Assembly (NCBI GenBank): GCA_964392765.1
Contig: CAYMRF010000023.1
Location: 1-20,223 of the forward strand
DNA: 20,223 nucleotides
Direction: 5' to 3'
Origin: BTUB01 sp964392765
GTDB taxonomy: Bacteria; Babelota; Babeliae; Babelales; Vermiphilaceae
A program made the translations under genes and the position numbers. Position 1 is the stretch's first letter, and every line of letters starts with the position of its first letter. The notes under the pieces were generated by a model. The model saw only the letters and a program-made list of their open reading frames with translations. It did not search any database and had not been told where the DNA came from. Below, piece by piece: positions 1 through 7,184 of this stretch.

Positions 1-18
1 GGCAATTATATCTTTCAT
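1..18 (-). CDS. 5' end of a gene running off the left edge
   Basis: Only six codons (MKDIIA) are inside the window. The ATG at 18-16 is preceded on the minus strand by GAGG with a 5-nt spacer (27-24), a good ribosome binding site, so this is probably the start of the next minus-strand gene. No function can be assigned from six residues. Confidence 0.35.
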
Positions 19-132
19 ATGAGCCTCAAATAGCGCATTACAGGTTGGAAATTATTCATATGGGAATTCTCGGGCCAACATAATTGTTTCAGTCTGAAAA
101 TCTGGGGGTTCGTTTATCATAACAGCTTATCC

Positions 133-150
133 ATTTCCCTGCAGGGAAAT
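133..150. terminator. perfect 18-bp palindrome directly after the ankyrin gene
   Basis: A perfect palindrome, ATTTCCC-TGCA-GGGAAAT, abuts the TAA stop (153-151) of the minus-strand ankyrin gene. As RNA it gives a 7-bp stem with a 4-nt loop. No T run follows, so it is not a standard intrinsic terminator; it may instead protect the 3' end or act as a weak terminator. Confidence 0.4.
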
Positions 151-1533
151 TTACATGATTTGGCAGCCTTTTTCTTTTAACATTTCTGCAATTACAGCAT
201 GATTATTTTCAACGGCGTAATCCAGAGCAGTTTTACCCTGACTGTCTTTAATAGAATGATCGGCTCCGTTTTCAAGAAGAAACTGCACAATTTCTATATG
301 GCTGTTATAACTGGCAGATGTAAGAGCAGTCCAATCAATAAATTCATCCCGTGGTTTTTTATTAATTTTCGCACGCGCAGCAAGAAGTAATTTGACGGTT
401 TCCAAGTTTCCTTCTTTGCCACAAGCAAATATCAGCGCAGTGCGGCCATCTTTATCTTCTGAATCTGCTGTTGCACCGGCTTCAAGAATGAGTCTCACAA
501 CTTCGGTGTGCCCGTGAGCAGCGGCTTGCATAAGAGCGGTAAGGCCATGATCATTTCTCCAATGAAGTTCCCAGCTATTAAGAGTTGCCAGAATGCTTGC
601 AATCTTGGCAATACTAGGATTTTTGGTGTTAACCGCTTCATAGAGTTTTTGTTGATGCTTGAGTTGGTGGTCTGAAAATAGTTTTTTAATATGAGGGTTT
701 GAGCTTAATTCAGCCGCATATCGAGCGGAAGATAATTCTTGTGCTTCCAGACCTTCGCTGGCAGCAAGAAGAAGCTTGATAATATCAATATGTTCATGTT
801 CAATTGCCCCTTTAAGTGCTGTGCCTCCAAAGAGATTTGTTGCATTCACATTTGCACCAGCAGCAAGAAGAAGTTCAACTATTTTAGTTCTTCCTTCGCG
901 ACTTGCGATCATAAGAGCAGTGGTGCCAGTCCATGGTTCTTGCCAGTCTACGTCAGTATTGGGTTTTTTTAGAATAGTTTCAATAACTTTTAAATCAGGA
1001 GTTTTGCAGCGGGGGTTAATTTTCAGATTGATATCACCGGCACATACGGCTTCAAAAAGCATTTGGCCATTTTTGAGCGTTATTTTGTTGCGCCATTTCT
1101 GTATTTCTTCGCTCATGATGCTTGGCATTTTTTGTGATAGCCTTTTAACTAAATTAACCGCTTCTACTTGAGGATATGATTGAAGTAGTACAAGCAGGTT
1201 TTTTGGGGTATGGATATACGTGTGAAACCTCTCATCTGCTCTTGAATGCCTGACAATATCGTTTACCAAAACATAAATATTGCGAATGCGCCCTTCAAAA
1301 GGCTTTTTATGAATAGGGCGAACATCATCTGATTCTTCGTTAATAGGGCGAAGAAGATCCAATCTTGGATTCCATGGATTAATGGTGACATCTGGGCGAT
1401 GTTCTCTAATTACAAGCGGCTCACCTGGTTCGGGTGCAGTCGGTGCCTTTTCCATACTAAAACTGCTAAAATGGCAGCCTAGTGCCAAAAGCAGCCCGAA
1501 CGTGATATTTTTGATTGTTTTATTAAAAAGCAT
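151..1533 (-). CDS. secreted ankyrin-repeat protein
   Basis: 460 aa. A signal peptide spans about residues 1-26 (hydrophobic TFGLLLALGCHFSSFS, then MEK). Residues 27-200 are of unknown fold and Pro-rich near the start. Ankyrin repeats are visible at about 203-233, 237-266, 330-360, 363-393, 400-430 and 433-456, each with a G-x-TAL core and a following helix such as VELLLAAGA; a degenerate stretch lies at about 267-328. Ankyrin repeats bind proteins, and secreted ones are common in intracellular bacteria, so a host-directed role is a reasonable inference, not shown. GGAG lies about 8 nt before the ATG, and a TTGACA promoter lies at 1577-1606. The gene is monocistronic, with a palindrome after the stop. 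Confidence 0.85.
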   Translation of the reverse strand: MLFNKTIKNITFGLLLALGCHFSSFSMEKAPTAPEPGEPLVIREHRPDVTINPWNPRLDLLRPINEESDDVRPIHKKPFEGRIRNIYVLVNDIVRHSRADERFHTYIHTPKNLLVLLQSYPQVEAVNLVKRLSQKMPSIMSEEIQKWRNKITLKNGQMLFEAVCAGDINLKINPRCKTPDLKVIETILKKPNTDVDWQEPWTGTTALMIASREGRTKIVELLLAAGANVNATNLFGGTALKGAIEHEHIDIIKLLLAASEGLEAQELSSARYAAELSSNPHIKKLFSDHQLKHQQKLYEAVNTKNPSIAKIASILATLNSWELHWRNDHGLTALMQAAAHGHTEVVRLILEAGATADSEDKDGRTALIFACGKEGNLETVKLLLAARAKINKKPRDEFIDWTALTSASYNSHIEIVQFLLENGADHSIKDSQGKTALDYAVENNHAVIAEMLKEKGCQIM

Positions 1534-1576
1534 ATTTTCTCTCCATTTTTACTATTTTTTAACCTTTTATCCCTCT

Positions 1577-1606
1577 TTAGTATGCCAAAATATGCATATT
1601 TGTCAA
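1577..1606 (-). promoter_or_regulatory. sigma-70-like promoter of the ankyrin gene
   Basis: On the minus strand a consensus -35 TTGACA (1606-1601) is followed after 18 nt by TACTAA (1582-1577). The start codon is at 1533, giving a leader of roughly 35-40 nt that contains GGAG. The topA promoter has the same TTGACA-N18-TACTA layout. Confidence 0.55.
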
Positions 1607-1668
1607 TATTTTATAGGGGCTGAAAGGGGCTTTGTAGTCGATGGAGGCTTAGTGTGTTTTCTATTTGT

Positions 1669-1686
1669 CAAGCCCCGAAGGGCTTG
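1669..1686 (-). terminator. hairpin with UUCG tetraloop, possible terminator
   Basis: Perfect 7-bp stem CAAGCCC/GGGCTTG. Read on the minus strand the loop is TTCG closed by C-G, the very stable cUUCGg tetraloop. It lies downstream of the minus-strand gene at 1883-2272 and its remnant (stop at 1723). No clear T run follows, so termination is only inferred. Confidence 0.35.
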
Positions 1687-1722
1687 CAAAAGCGATAAGC
1701 TCAGGTCGCAATTTAGTTGCCA

Positions 1723-1896
1723 TTATGATTTTGCGGGATCGAAACACCTGTTTTTATAGTATTTAAACTTATTAATAGCCTCTTGGGCATCTTGTTGCGC
1801 AGAATATGTTTCTGCAGGCTCATAATGGGCTTGTGGATCCCAGAGTTCATTAATTTGCTCATTTTGTGTATCGGAGGTTCTACTATTGCCTTTGTA
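1723..1896 (-). pseudogene. out-of-frame C-terminal remnant of the 1883-2272 gene
   Basis: Immediately after the TAG stop of the preceding minus-strand gene, the +1 frame is open for 57 codons from just after a TGA (1899-1897) to TAA (1725-1723). It reads as protein-like sequence rich in Q, E, N and D, e.g. TSDTQNEQINELWD and QQDAQEAINKFKYYKN. It has no ATG/GTG/TTG start or ribosome binding site of its own and overlaps the last codons of the preceding ORF. The simplest reading is that a 1-nt insertion (or 2-nt deletion) within about 15 nt cut an ancestral protein of about 185 aa at residue 129. A sequencing error or programmed frameshift would look the same. Confidence 0.55.
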
Positions 1897-2272
1897 TCAA
1901 TTTAGTATGAGCAGACTGTAACGAGTTGGCAGCATTGTTTAAAGCTTCATCTAAATTTTTAGCGGTTTGAGTTTCCACAACTCTGCGCATATCTTTAACT
2001 AATTTTTCTGCATTTTGCAACTCTCTGCGTGCCTGTCTTACGTCCGCTTGAACTTTAGCATCTTTAACGTTTGTGAGCTCGTTATCCCACTTCTCTAATG
2101 CACTAATAAAAGCATCAAAGTTGTGGGTTATATTAGCTAAATTTATCATTGCCAGATGGCGTTGGGCCTTGACAAGTGTATCGTTATCTGGAGTATCTCT
2201 TTGTGATGCTAGTAATGGCGCATTGATAGCCAAAATAGCAGCAACTAGTATGATTGATTTGAGATTCTTCAT
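1883..2272 (-). CDS. small secreted helical protein, possibly truncated by frameshift
   Basis: 129 aa, not recognised. Residues 1-23 form a signal peptide (basic start, then IILVAAILAINAPLLA, cleavage before SQRD). The mature part is helical and highly charged with heptad-like spacing, suggesting a short coiled coil. The start ATG has GAGG about 8 nt upstream. The -10 TACTAT and a partial -35 lie at 2291-2320. The product ends in KLIQRQ, but coding-like sequence continues in the +1 frame (1723-1896), so the present stop may not be ancestral. Unlike most secreted proteins nearby, it lacks Met directly after the predicted cleavage site. Confidence 0.65.
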   Translation of the reverse strand: MKNLKSIILVAAILAINAPLLASQRDTPDNDTLVKAQRHLAMINLANITHNFDAFISALEKWDNELTNVKDAKVQADVRQARRELQNAEKLVKDMRRVVETQTAKNLDEALNNAANSLQSAHTKLIQRQ

Positions 2273-2290
2273 TTTTTTTCCTCATTTACA

Positions 2291-2320
2291 ATAGTATGAA
2301 TTAATCAGATTCTTTGTGAT
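2291..2320 (-). promoter_or_regulatory. candidate promoter of the 1883-2272 gene
   Basis: On the minus strand, ATCACA (2320-2315; four of six matches to TTGACA) and TACTAT (2296-2291) are separated by 18 nt. The leader to the ATG at 2272 would be short and contains GAGG. The -10 matches those of the ankyrin gene and topA. Confidence 0.4.
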
Positions 2321-2361
2321 TACTCTTGCATAACTACTGTTAATATAACGATTAAATTTCA

Positions 2362-2389
2362 TTGTGTATTGCATAAAATTCCTTATAAT
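2362..2389 (+). promoter_or_regulatory. promoter of the 2445 gene
   Basis: Consensus -10 TATAAT at 2384-2389, with TTGTGT (2362-2367) 16 nt upstream as the -35. The leader to the ATG at 2445 would be about 50 nt and includes AAGGT. It is divergent from the promoter at 2291-2320. Confidence 0.5.
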
Positions 2390-2444
2390 TGCGAATAAAT
2401 AAATGGGATCAAATTTTTAAAAAAGAAAAAAGGTAAAATCTACC

Positions 2445-4109
2445 ATGACAATAGCACGCATCGTAAATTTGGCAATTCTATTGAATGTTATTTTTGCAAT
2501 ATCTAATGCTCATGCCATGGATCGAGCAAAAGAGTTAATTGAAAAAAAAGAAGAATCAGTAGTTATTCAAGACAACAATTTAAAGATAGCATTACGCACG
2601 GCGTATAGCGGCGATGATGCTCAAGATCATTATTCTTTAGTGGCGAAAGTATGCGAACAGGTGCAACCCACCGGAGCTGAAGCTACTGCTGCGGATCGTG
2701 AATTTGAAATTCTTATGCAGAGGAAAGAGCTTCACGCAGCCTATGAATCAGTGATGGTTCCTGCAATTAATCGTCTTAAAGAATCTCAATTATTTGTATT
2801 AAAAAAAGGATGTGAAAGTCCTTGCGCGCGCATCAAAGAGACTTCATTGCAAGTTTTGGTAAATTATCTTACGCAGCCGGGCGATTCAAAGGCACGATTA
2901 CAATTACTAAGAAGGTTGTATTCCAAAGGATTAGTTTATTGCGCCAACCCCGGAGAGTCATTTCGGGCAAGCGAAGATTTTATCGAAATATTAGGCCAAG
3001 ATAAAGCGCAAATGGTGGCAAGAGAATTATATGCGGGCTTCAAAAAAACCGATTCTGTTATCTTAATGGCAGGCTTATGGTCATGTTTATTGCGATGTTG
3101 TTCAATGGATCGGGTAACTTTTGAAACGATGGCTGATTTCCTTGGTGTTGAAAATAAAGACGCTCTTGCCTCAGGTAAAAGAAAAGATCTTTATGAGGGA
3201 ACAATTGTAAAAGCATTGCGGCAGGCGCCATGCGGATTAAAAAAGATTTCAGATTTACTTGCCGGAAGTATAGAAAATGTTGAGCTTGAAAGAATATTTA
3301 CTCCGCAATTGCGAAGAGAATGTCGGCGAGCATTGATATTTCAAGAAACAGTTGCTTATGGCATTAACTGGGTAAGCCTTACGGATCAGCTTCAGGCATT
3401 TGATGATTATGTATTGGATCTTTTATTTCAAGGGAATATGAGAGCGGTCTCTGATCTGCAAGCAGAAATTGAAAAGAAAATTCCTCAATCAGAATTTAAA
3501 AAATATGCCACCTACTTTTTTAAAGCACTGCAGAAAGATTCCTCATTGTGCGAGCAATTCAGTGCAAAAGAAGCTCTAATAAATTTCAATCAGACTTATA
3601 GAGGAACGAATCAATTACCTTCTGGAGTGACGTGCCAAACAGGTGATTTATACAATGTTCATGCTAGAAAAAAAGAAATTCCTGATAAAAAGACTCTAGA
3701 AGTGGGTGATACAATTTTTGTTATAGATTATTTGCCCAGAATGCACGAACAGGCATTCTTTGCATGTGATGCAAAAACAGGATATGCCCGTTGGGCATCT
3801 TCTGAAGTCAATTTTGCATGTCCATTTTCTGATGGATTATTCATTGATGGCGATAGAATATATGTTATTTCCCTGATAAATAAATCCAATTATTGTACTC
3901 AGGAAACCAGCGCTCAAGCTCTTAAAGTACTTGATAGAATAACCGGCAAAGTTCTTAAAACTAAGGTATTGCAGCATTCTACCAATTATGAAAGTCGAAA
4001 TTTTAAAATTATGGGTATCAGTAAAAGCCCTGAAAATATTATTCAGCTTGCTCATCCAAGAGGCGATATGTATCTGAAGGCAGATGATTTGCGTGTTGTA
4101 AAAAAATGA
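2445..4109 (+). CDS. secreted protein, helical body plus PQQ-propeller-like C-terminus
   Basis: 554 aa, family not recognised. The signal peptide is residues 1-24, ending in NAHA before MDRAKE. Residues about 30-400 look almost entirely helical, with Arg/Lys/Leu-rich repeats reminiscent of HEAT-like solenoids, and contain several cysteines, as expected of an exported protein with disulfides. Residues about 418-510 turn to beta-type sequence with two PQQ-like blade signatures: ACDAKTGYARWAS near 440-450, then FIDGDRIYVIS and KVLDRITGKVLKT. That is too few blades for a complete propeller. The ATG is chosen because it gives a good signal peptide and has AAGGT upstream. The gene stands alone on the plus strand. 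Function unknown; a binding or scaffold protein acting outside the cytoplasm is inferred. Confidence 0.7.
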   Translation: MTIARIVNLAILLNVIFAISNAHAMDRAKELIEKKEESVVIQDNNLKIALRTAYSGDDAQDHYSLVAKVCEQVQPTGAEATAADREFEILMQRKELHAAYESVMVPAINRLKESQLFVLKKGCESPCARIKETSLQVLVNYLTQPGDSKARLQLLRRLYSKGLVYCANPGESFRASEDFIEILGQDKAQMVARELYAGFKKTDSVILMAGLWSCLLRCCSMDRVTFETMADFLGVENKDALASGKRKDLYEGTIVKALRQAPCGLKKISDLLAGSIENVELERIFTPQLRRECRRALIFQETVAYGINWVSLTDQLQAFDDYVLDLLFQGNMRAVSDLQAEIEKKIPQSEFKKYATYFFKALQKDSSLCEQFSAKEALINFNQTYRGTNQLPSGVTCQTGDLYNVHARKKEIPDKKTLEVGDTIFVIDYLPRMHEQAFFACDAKTGYARWASSEVNFACPFSDGLFIDGDRIYVISLINKSNYCTQETSAQALKVLDRITGKVLKTKVLQHSTNYESRNFKIMGISKSPENIIQLAHPRGDMYLKADDLRVVKK

Positions 4110-4116
4110 ACAGATT

Positions 4117-4155
4117 TGCAAGGGTTTTCGGATCCCAAAGCTTTGCATGTTTTGT
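4117..4155 (+). terminator. weak hairpin after the 2445 gene
   Basis: TGCAA-GGG (4117-4124) can pair with CCC (4134-4136) and TTGCA (4143-4147) with a bulge, followed by the T-rich TGTTTTGT. It lies in the convergent gap between this gene and the one ending at 4211. The pairing is interrupted, so the call is tentative. Confidence 0.25.
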
Positions 4156-4210
4156 ATATAAAAGTTGTTCATTTAATAAGAAGAGTGAATTTGTTAAGAA
4201 TTAATAAAAG

Positions 4211-4597
4211 TTATTTGCCTGAGGCTACTGCCTCAAATGCTCCTCGCACGCGATAGGTATCGTAAATAATAGTAAGCTTTACAATTTTCATATCTTTAGA
4301 AAATTCAAAAATATCTATGCAATCAAAATTGGTAATTGTGCCGTTTGCGAAAGTCCAATCATATGAAAAATGTGCGATCGCGCTATAGGGATCATTGCTA
4401 TTTAAGAAGATATTTTTAAGATGTATTCTTGAGTTATTGGTGACTGAGAATAATTCTTTATAAAATGTGAGTGCCTGTATTTTTCCGTAAAGCGGGGAAT
4501 GAATAATAGCTGCTTCATCGAATAGTTGTATGATTTGTTGATAAGAACCAGATTCTAGTCCTTTAAGGTACGCATTAATAATCTCAGATATGGTCAT
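4211..4597 (-). CDS. NTF2/SnoaL-like protein
   Basis: 128 aa. The layout matches the NTF2-like cone fold: an N-terminal helix pair (ISEIINAYLKGLESGSYQQI, then LFDEAAIIHSPLYG), a further helix (ALTFYKELF), then four alternating strands (IHLKNIFL, AIAHFSYDWTF, ITNFDCIDIFEF, IVKLTIIYD). SnoaL-like members range from small-molecule isomerases and hydrolases to non-catalytic binding proteins, and no specific substrate can be read from the sequence. There is no signal peptide. AGGA precedes the ATG, and the gene begins 9 nt after the csaA stop, so the two are probably co-transcribed. Confidence 0.75.
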   Translation of the reverse strand: MTISEIINAYLKGLESGSYQQIIQLFDEAAIIHSPLYGKIQALTFYKELFSVTNNSRIHLKNIFLNSNDPYSAIAHFSYDWTFANGTITNFDCIDIFEFSKDMKIVKLTIIYDTYRVRGAFEAVASGK

Positions 4598-4606
4598 TGC
4601 GCTATC

Positions 4607-4945
4607 CTATAACAATCGCTCGCCATTTGGCACTGATAATTCTGGACTCACTAACACTATATTGTGCATGCTATCTGCAAGGCCTAAAGTGAGTACGTGC
4701 GATATGAATGGCCCCACTTGCTTTTCAGGAAAATTAACTACTGCCAATACCTGTTTGCCAACTAAGGCTTCTTTTGTATAGTGCTTGGTTATTTGGGAGG
4801 AAGATTGTTTAATTCCGATCTCTGGCCCAAAATCTATCACGAGTTTAATAGCAGGCTTGCGAGCCTCTGGAAAATCATGTGCTTCAATAATAGTGCCCAC
4901 TCGAATATCGACTTTTAAGAAATCGTTGTAAGAAATGGTGTTCAT
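4607..4945 (-). CDS. csaA: CsaA-like tRNA-binding-domain protein (export chaperone)
   Basis: 112 aa, full length for CsaA. The whole protein is one tRNA-binding OB fold. Diagnostic segments are FLKVDIRVGTI near residues 9-19, KQSSSQITKHY in the middle, VVNFPEKQVGPFISHVLTLG, and a VPNGERLL end. CsaA is a dimeric chaperone that in Bacillus subtilis takes part in protein secretion; the fold also occurs fused to methionyl- and phenylalanyl-tRNA synthetases, but no synthetase sequence is attached here. AGAGGAA lies about 7 nt before the ATG. It heads a two-gene unit with the NTF2-like gene. Its presence fits a genome with many exported proteins, though this link is an inference. Confidence 0.85.
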   Translation of the reverse strand: MNTISYNDFLKVDIRVGTIIEAHDFPEARKPAIKLVIDFGPEIGIKQSSSQITKHYTKEALVGKQVLAVVNFPEKQVGPFISHVLTLGLADSMHNIVLVSPELSVPNGERLL

Positions 4946-5037
4946 CAGAAAATTCCTCTAAAAAAACTCAAGTGATCCCATATAATTTATCATGAAACTT
5001 CTTTGTTTTCTAGTAGTGATATTTTTAACAAATCTCT

Positions 5038-5751
5038 TTAATTCTGGGTTTTTAAATAAAATCCATCCCAATGTCTTCCGCCATATGGGGCGAGTATGCT
5101 ATCGGTAAGAGAGATAATGTTAAGCAGAGAATTTGTTTTGAAATAACTATCAAAACTATCATAAAACAGAGTTGCCGTTTTAGGATTAAATGATTCTAGC
5201 TTGCGCATGAGATACTTGCCTTCGCCTGCCCATTGAAGGTTGGTTCTTAAGTAAAATTTTGCCAATAATCCGTATAGATATATCACGGAACTTAATTGCT
5301 CCTCTTGAGAATGTGAATCAGTAATATCATCTAATAAATCAGTGATAAAAAATTGTGCGCTCTTAATTTCATCAGAAGTCCAGGGAATTGGGCCTTGATT
5401 GAGCATCTGGATAGCAATTTTTTTCAATGCAGCTGAATATTCAGTGGAATGGGGAATTTCAATTCCTTCAGCTACCATAGAAAGCAAGCCTGCTGTTCCA
5501 TTTTTTCTATTGATCTCAAAAAAATTTTTTAATGATTTATCATCATTTACAAACGTATCGATTGGCCAATTATTGTGAATGAAAGCTTCACGGTAAATGT
5601 TGGGAAGTTGTTCATACACGATTACCAAATCTAGATCAGATTTTTTAGTTGTGCGTTCATTTTTTGCAACTGACCCGGCCCAAAAAATCGCTTTTGCATG
5701 GGGATGCTTTATTTTACAAACTTCCAGTAAGGTCTCTAATGCGTTTTTCAT
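5038..5751 (-). CDS. nucleotidyltransferase of the polymerase-beta fold
   Basis: 237 aa. The N-terminal catalytic domain carries the signature AGSVAKNERTTKKSDLDLVI: G26-S27, then D39 and D41 as the metal-binding pair, with a likely third acid at D65 (WPIDTFV). Residues about 120-237 are helical, as in aminoglycoside-nucleotidyltransferase-like and other stand-alone members. Such enzymes transfer a nucleotide to a small molecule, protein or RNA; the acceptor cannot be told here. There is no signal peptide, so it should be cytoplasmic. Its ATG overlaps the stop of the upstream secreted-protein gene (ATGA), implying translational coupling. It is not the short MNT partner of a HEPN toxin pair: it is longer, and no separate HEPN gene is adjacent. 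Confidence 0.8.
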   Translation of the reverse strand: MKNALETLLEVCKIKHPHAKAIFWAGSVAKNERTTKKSDLDLVIVYEQLPNIYREAFIHNNWPIDTFVNDDKSLKNFFEINRKNGTAGLLSMVAEGIEIPHSTEYSAALKKIAIQMLNQGPIPWTSDEIKSAQFFITDLLDDITDSHSQEEQLSSVIYLYGLLAKFYLRTNLQWAGEGKYLMRKLESFNPKTATLFYDSFDSYFKTNSLLNIISLTDSILAPYGGRHWDGFYLKTQN

Positions 5752-6110
5752 GTAACAATCTCATCTTTTTTAGATCGAAGCTTTCTTACCATTTTTAGCA
5801 TCTTGATTTCACATTTCCGGATAGCCACTTCTTGCCCCCATTTGATAGCCCAATGGTAGCTTAATTTTCTTTTGCGCTGATTTTCTCCCATAATTGCGTT
5901 AAACGAATGTTCATCGTATTTTTCTCTTGCAGAATATAATTTTTCCTGAGCATTTTGGAGTCGCATATCTAAACTTTTTTTGTGGAAAGATGCATATCTA
6001 TTGAGAGGGATGATTGCATGCGCTATTGGCGCATTTCTTGCGCTTAAGGCCAAGCGCTGCATGGCAAAGGATGGTGCTACAAATAACAATAGTAATAGAA
6101 ATGGTATCAT
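5748..6110 (-). CDS. small secreted basic protein
   Basis: 120 aa, not recognised. Signal peptide residues 1-16 (MIPFLLLLLFVAPSFA), then MQRLALSARN. The mature part is strongly basic and helical, with Arg/Lys/Gln-rich stretches (LQNAQEKLYSAREKYDEHS, KMVRKLRSKKDE), probably a short coiled coil. GGAG lies 5 nt before the ATG. The stop overlaps the start of the nucleotidyltransferase gene by 4 nt, so both are made from one mRNA, although one is exported and the other is predicted to be cytoplasmic. No function can be assigned. Confidence 0.65.
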   Translation of the reverse strand: MIPFLLLLLFVAPSFAMQRLALSARNAPIAHAIIPLNRYASFHKKSLDMRLQNAQEKLYSAREKYDEHSFNAIMGENQRKRKLSYHWAIKWGQEVAIRKCEIKMLKMVRKLRSKKDEIVT

Positions 6111-6205
6111 TAGATCTCCAATAATTTATTCTTGCGCAGCAAGCAGATATATATATTACATTACTGCGTGTTGATTACTAATACTTTAACAAAAGGATTT
6201 AAGAA
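6111..6205. promoter_or_regulatory. divergent promoter region
   Basis: A 95-bp gap between divergent secreted-protein genes contains a TATATATAT tract in its middle. On the plus strand TACTAA (6175-6180) sits 25 nt before the ATG at 6206, with AAAGGATTT as ribosome binding site, but no good -35 is present. Promoter positions are therefore not fixed. Confidence 0.3.
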
Positions 6206-7174
6206 ATGAAAAAAATGGCCTTTAGTTTCACACTAAGCTTTTTATGCACACCTGTCTTCTCATGGGCGATGCAAGAACCAGCAAATTTGGTTGCAGAATT
6301 TGCACGATTTAGAAGCCCGTTGCGCAGAGCGGGAATTACGGATAATAGTGAAAAAGATCGCTTTTTTATTGTTGCAAGAAATAATGGCATTAATGCAAGG
6401 CTTGCCCGTTTTGAAGAATTGGAAGATAGCTGCAGAATTTCTCAACCCGTGGGCGAGGGATGGATACGAGTTTTCCGCTATTCCGATGGAATGTTCAAAG
6501 TGGAATCTGCTGAATATGATTTAGGGGATCATGGTTTAATTAATCATAATAAATGCCCAGGAGATTTTAATCGATGTGCATTCGAGTGGCCTGAAGAACA
6601 ACGCAGAATGGTTACGAGTATTCCCAGACCGGTAATAATTACTCCTCGTGTTACCTTGCAATGTAACGCAGAAACTGAATCATTAGCCAGACAGGCCTTA
6701 GCAACATTACACATTGCTCAAACACAACAACTCACACATGAAGTGCAAAAAACCGAACAACAACAATTAACTGCTCAACCGGAATGTGAAGCTCCGCCTG
6801 CTCCTGCGCGAGATCAAATTACCACTAAATACCTTATCCGAAAATTCAAGCCAATGCTTGATGATGAGCGCGAGGCATTATTAGATGCGGCAAGAAGAAT
6901 CTCATTCACCGTTTCTTATGTGCAAAGCAATTTAATAGAATATCCTGATATAAAAGATCCGCAAACGCGCTATGCCCGCACGCCTCAAGAGGTTGGCGTG
7001 TTACTTAACAATGCGAATTTTGAAAACAAGGAAGGGCTCACCGCTCTTATTAGAACTCTTAATCAGAAAGATATCCCTGCGATAAGAAAATGTTTGGCTG
7101 ATTTAAAGGGCGCAGTTACTTATTTATTTAATGGTGGTCGCTTGGGAGATAATTTGCTTTCCAAAACAAAATAA
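6206..7174 (+). CDS. secreted protein of unknown function
   Basis: 322 aa, no family recognised. Signal peptide 1-21 (MKKMAFSFTLSFLCTPVFSWA), then MQEPAN. Residues 22-150 form a mixed domain with four cysteines (SCRIS, NKCPGDFNRC, LQCNAE), consistent with disulfides outside the cytoplasm. Residues about 165-205 are a Gln/Thr/Pro-rich linker. Residues about 206-322 are helical (TTKYLIRKFKPMLDDEREALL ... EGLTALIRTLNQKDIPAIRKCL). The EGLTAL segment recalls an ankyrin-type turn, but one such motif is not enough to call a repeat. AAGGATTTAAGAA precedes the ATG. It converges with the guanylate kinase gene, leaving a 10-nt gap. Confidence 0.65.
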   Translation: MKKMAFSFTLSFLCTPVFSWAMQEPANLVAEFARFRSPLRRAGITDNSEKDRFFIVARNNGINARLARFEELEDSCRISQPVGEGWIRVFRYSDGMFKVESAEYDLGDHGLINHNKCPGDFNRCAFEWPEEQRRMVTSIPRPVIITPRVTLQCNAETESLARQALATLHIAQTQQLTHEVQKTEQQQLTAQPECEAPPAPARDQITTKYLIRKFKPMLDDEREALLDAARRISFTVSYVQSNLIEYPDIKDPQTRYARTPQEVGVLLNNANFENKEGLTALIRTLNQKDIPAIRKCLADLKGAVTYLFNGGRLGDNLLSKTK

Positions 7175-7184
7175 TTTGGGATAA

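Larger units (their letters stand above)
1534..1722. other. non-coding spacer between ankyrin gene and remnant
   Basis: No convincing ORF on either strand. It holds the ankyrin promoter (1577-1606) and one stable hairpin (1669-1686). The stretch at 1616-1660 contains repeated GGGGCT words but no RNA gene I can recognise. Confidence 0.5.

Noticed and set aside
52..120. Minus-strand 22-codon ORF (MINEPPDFQTETIMLAREF...).
   Set aside because: No clear ribosome binding site and no recognisable product; too short to support.
1615..1760. GGGGCTGAAAGG at 1616 and GGGATCGAAACACC near 1735 recall tmRNA 5' end and tRNA T-loop words.
   Set aside because: The flanking stems do not pair, no CCA-proximal acceptor or tag ORF is seen, and 1723-1896 is better explained as a coding remnant.
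4992..5108. Plus-strand 38-codon ORF starting MKLLCFLVVIFLTNLF, signal-peptide-like.
   Set aside because: No ribosome binding site, and more than half lies antisense to the nucleotidyltransferase gene; chance hydrophobicity of an AT-rich gap is more likely.
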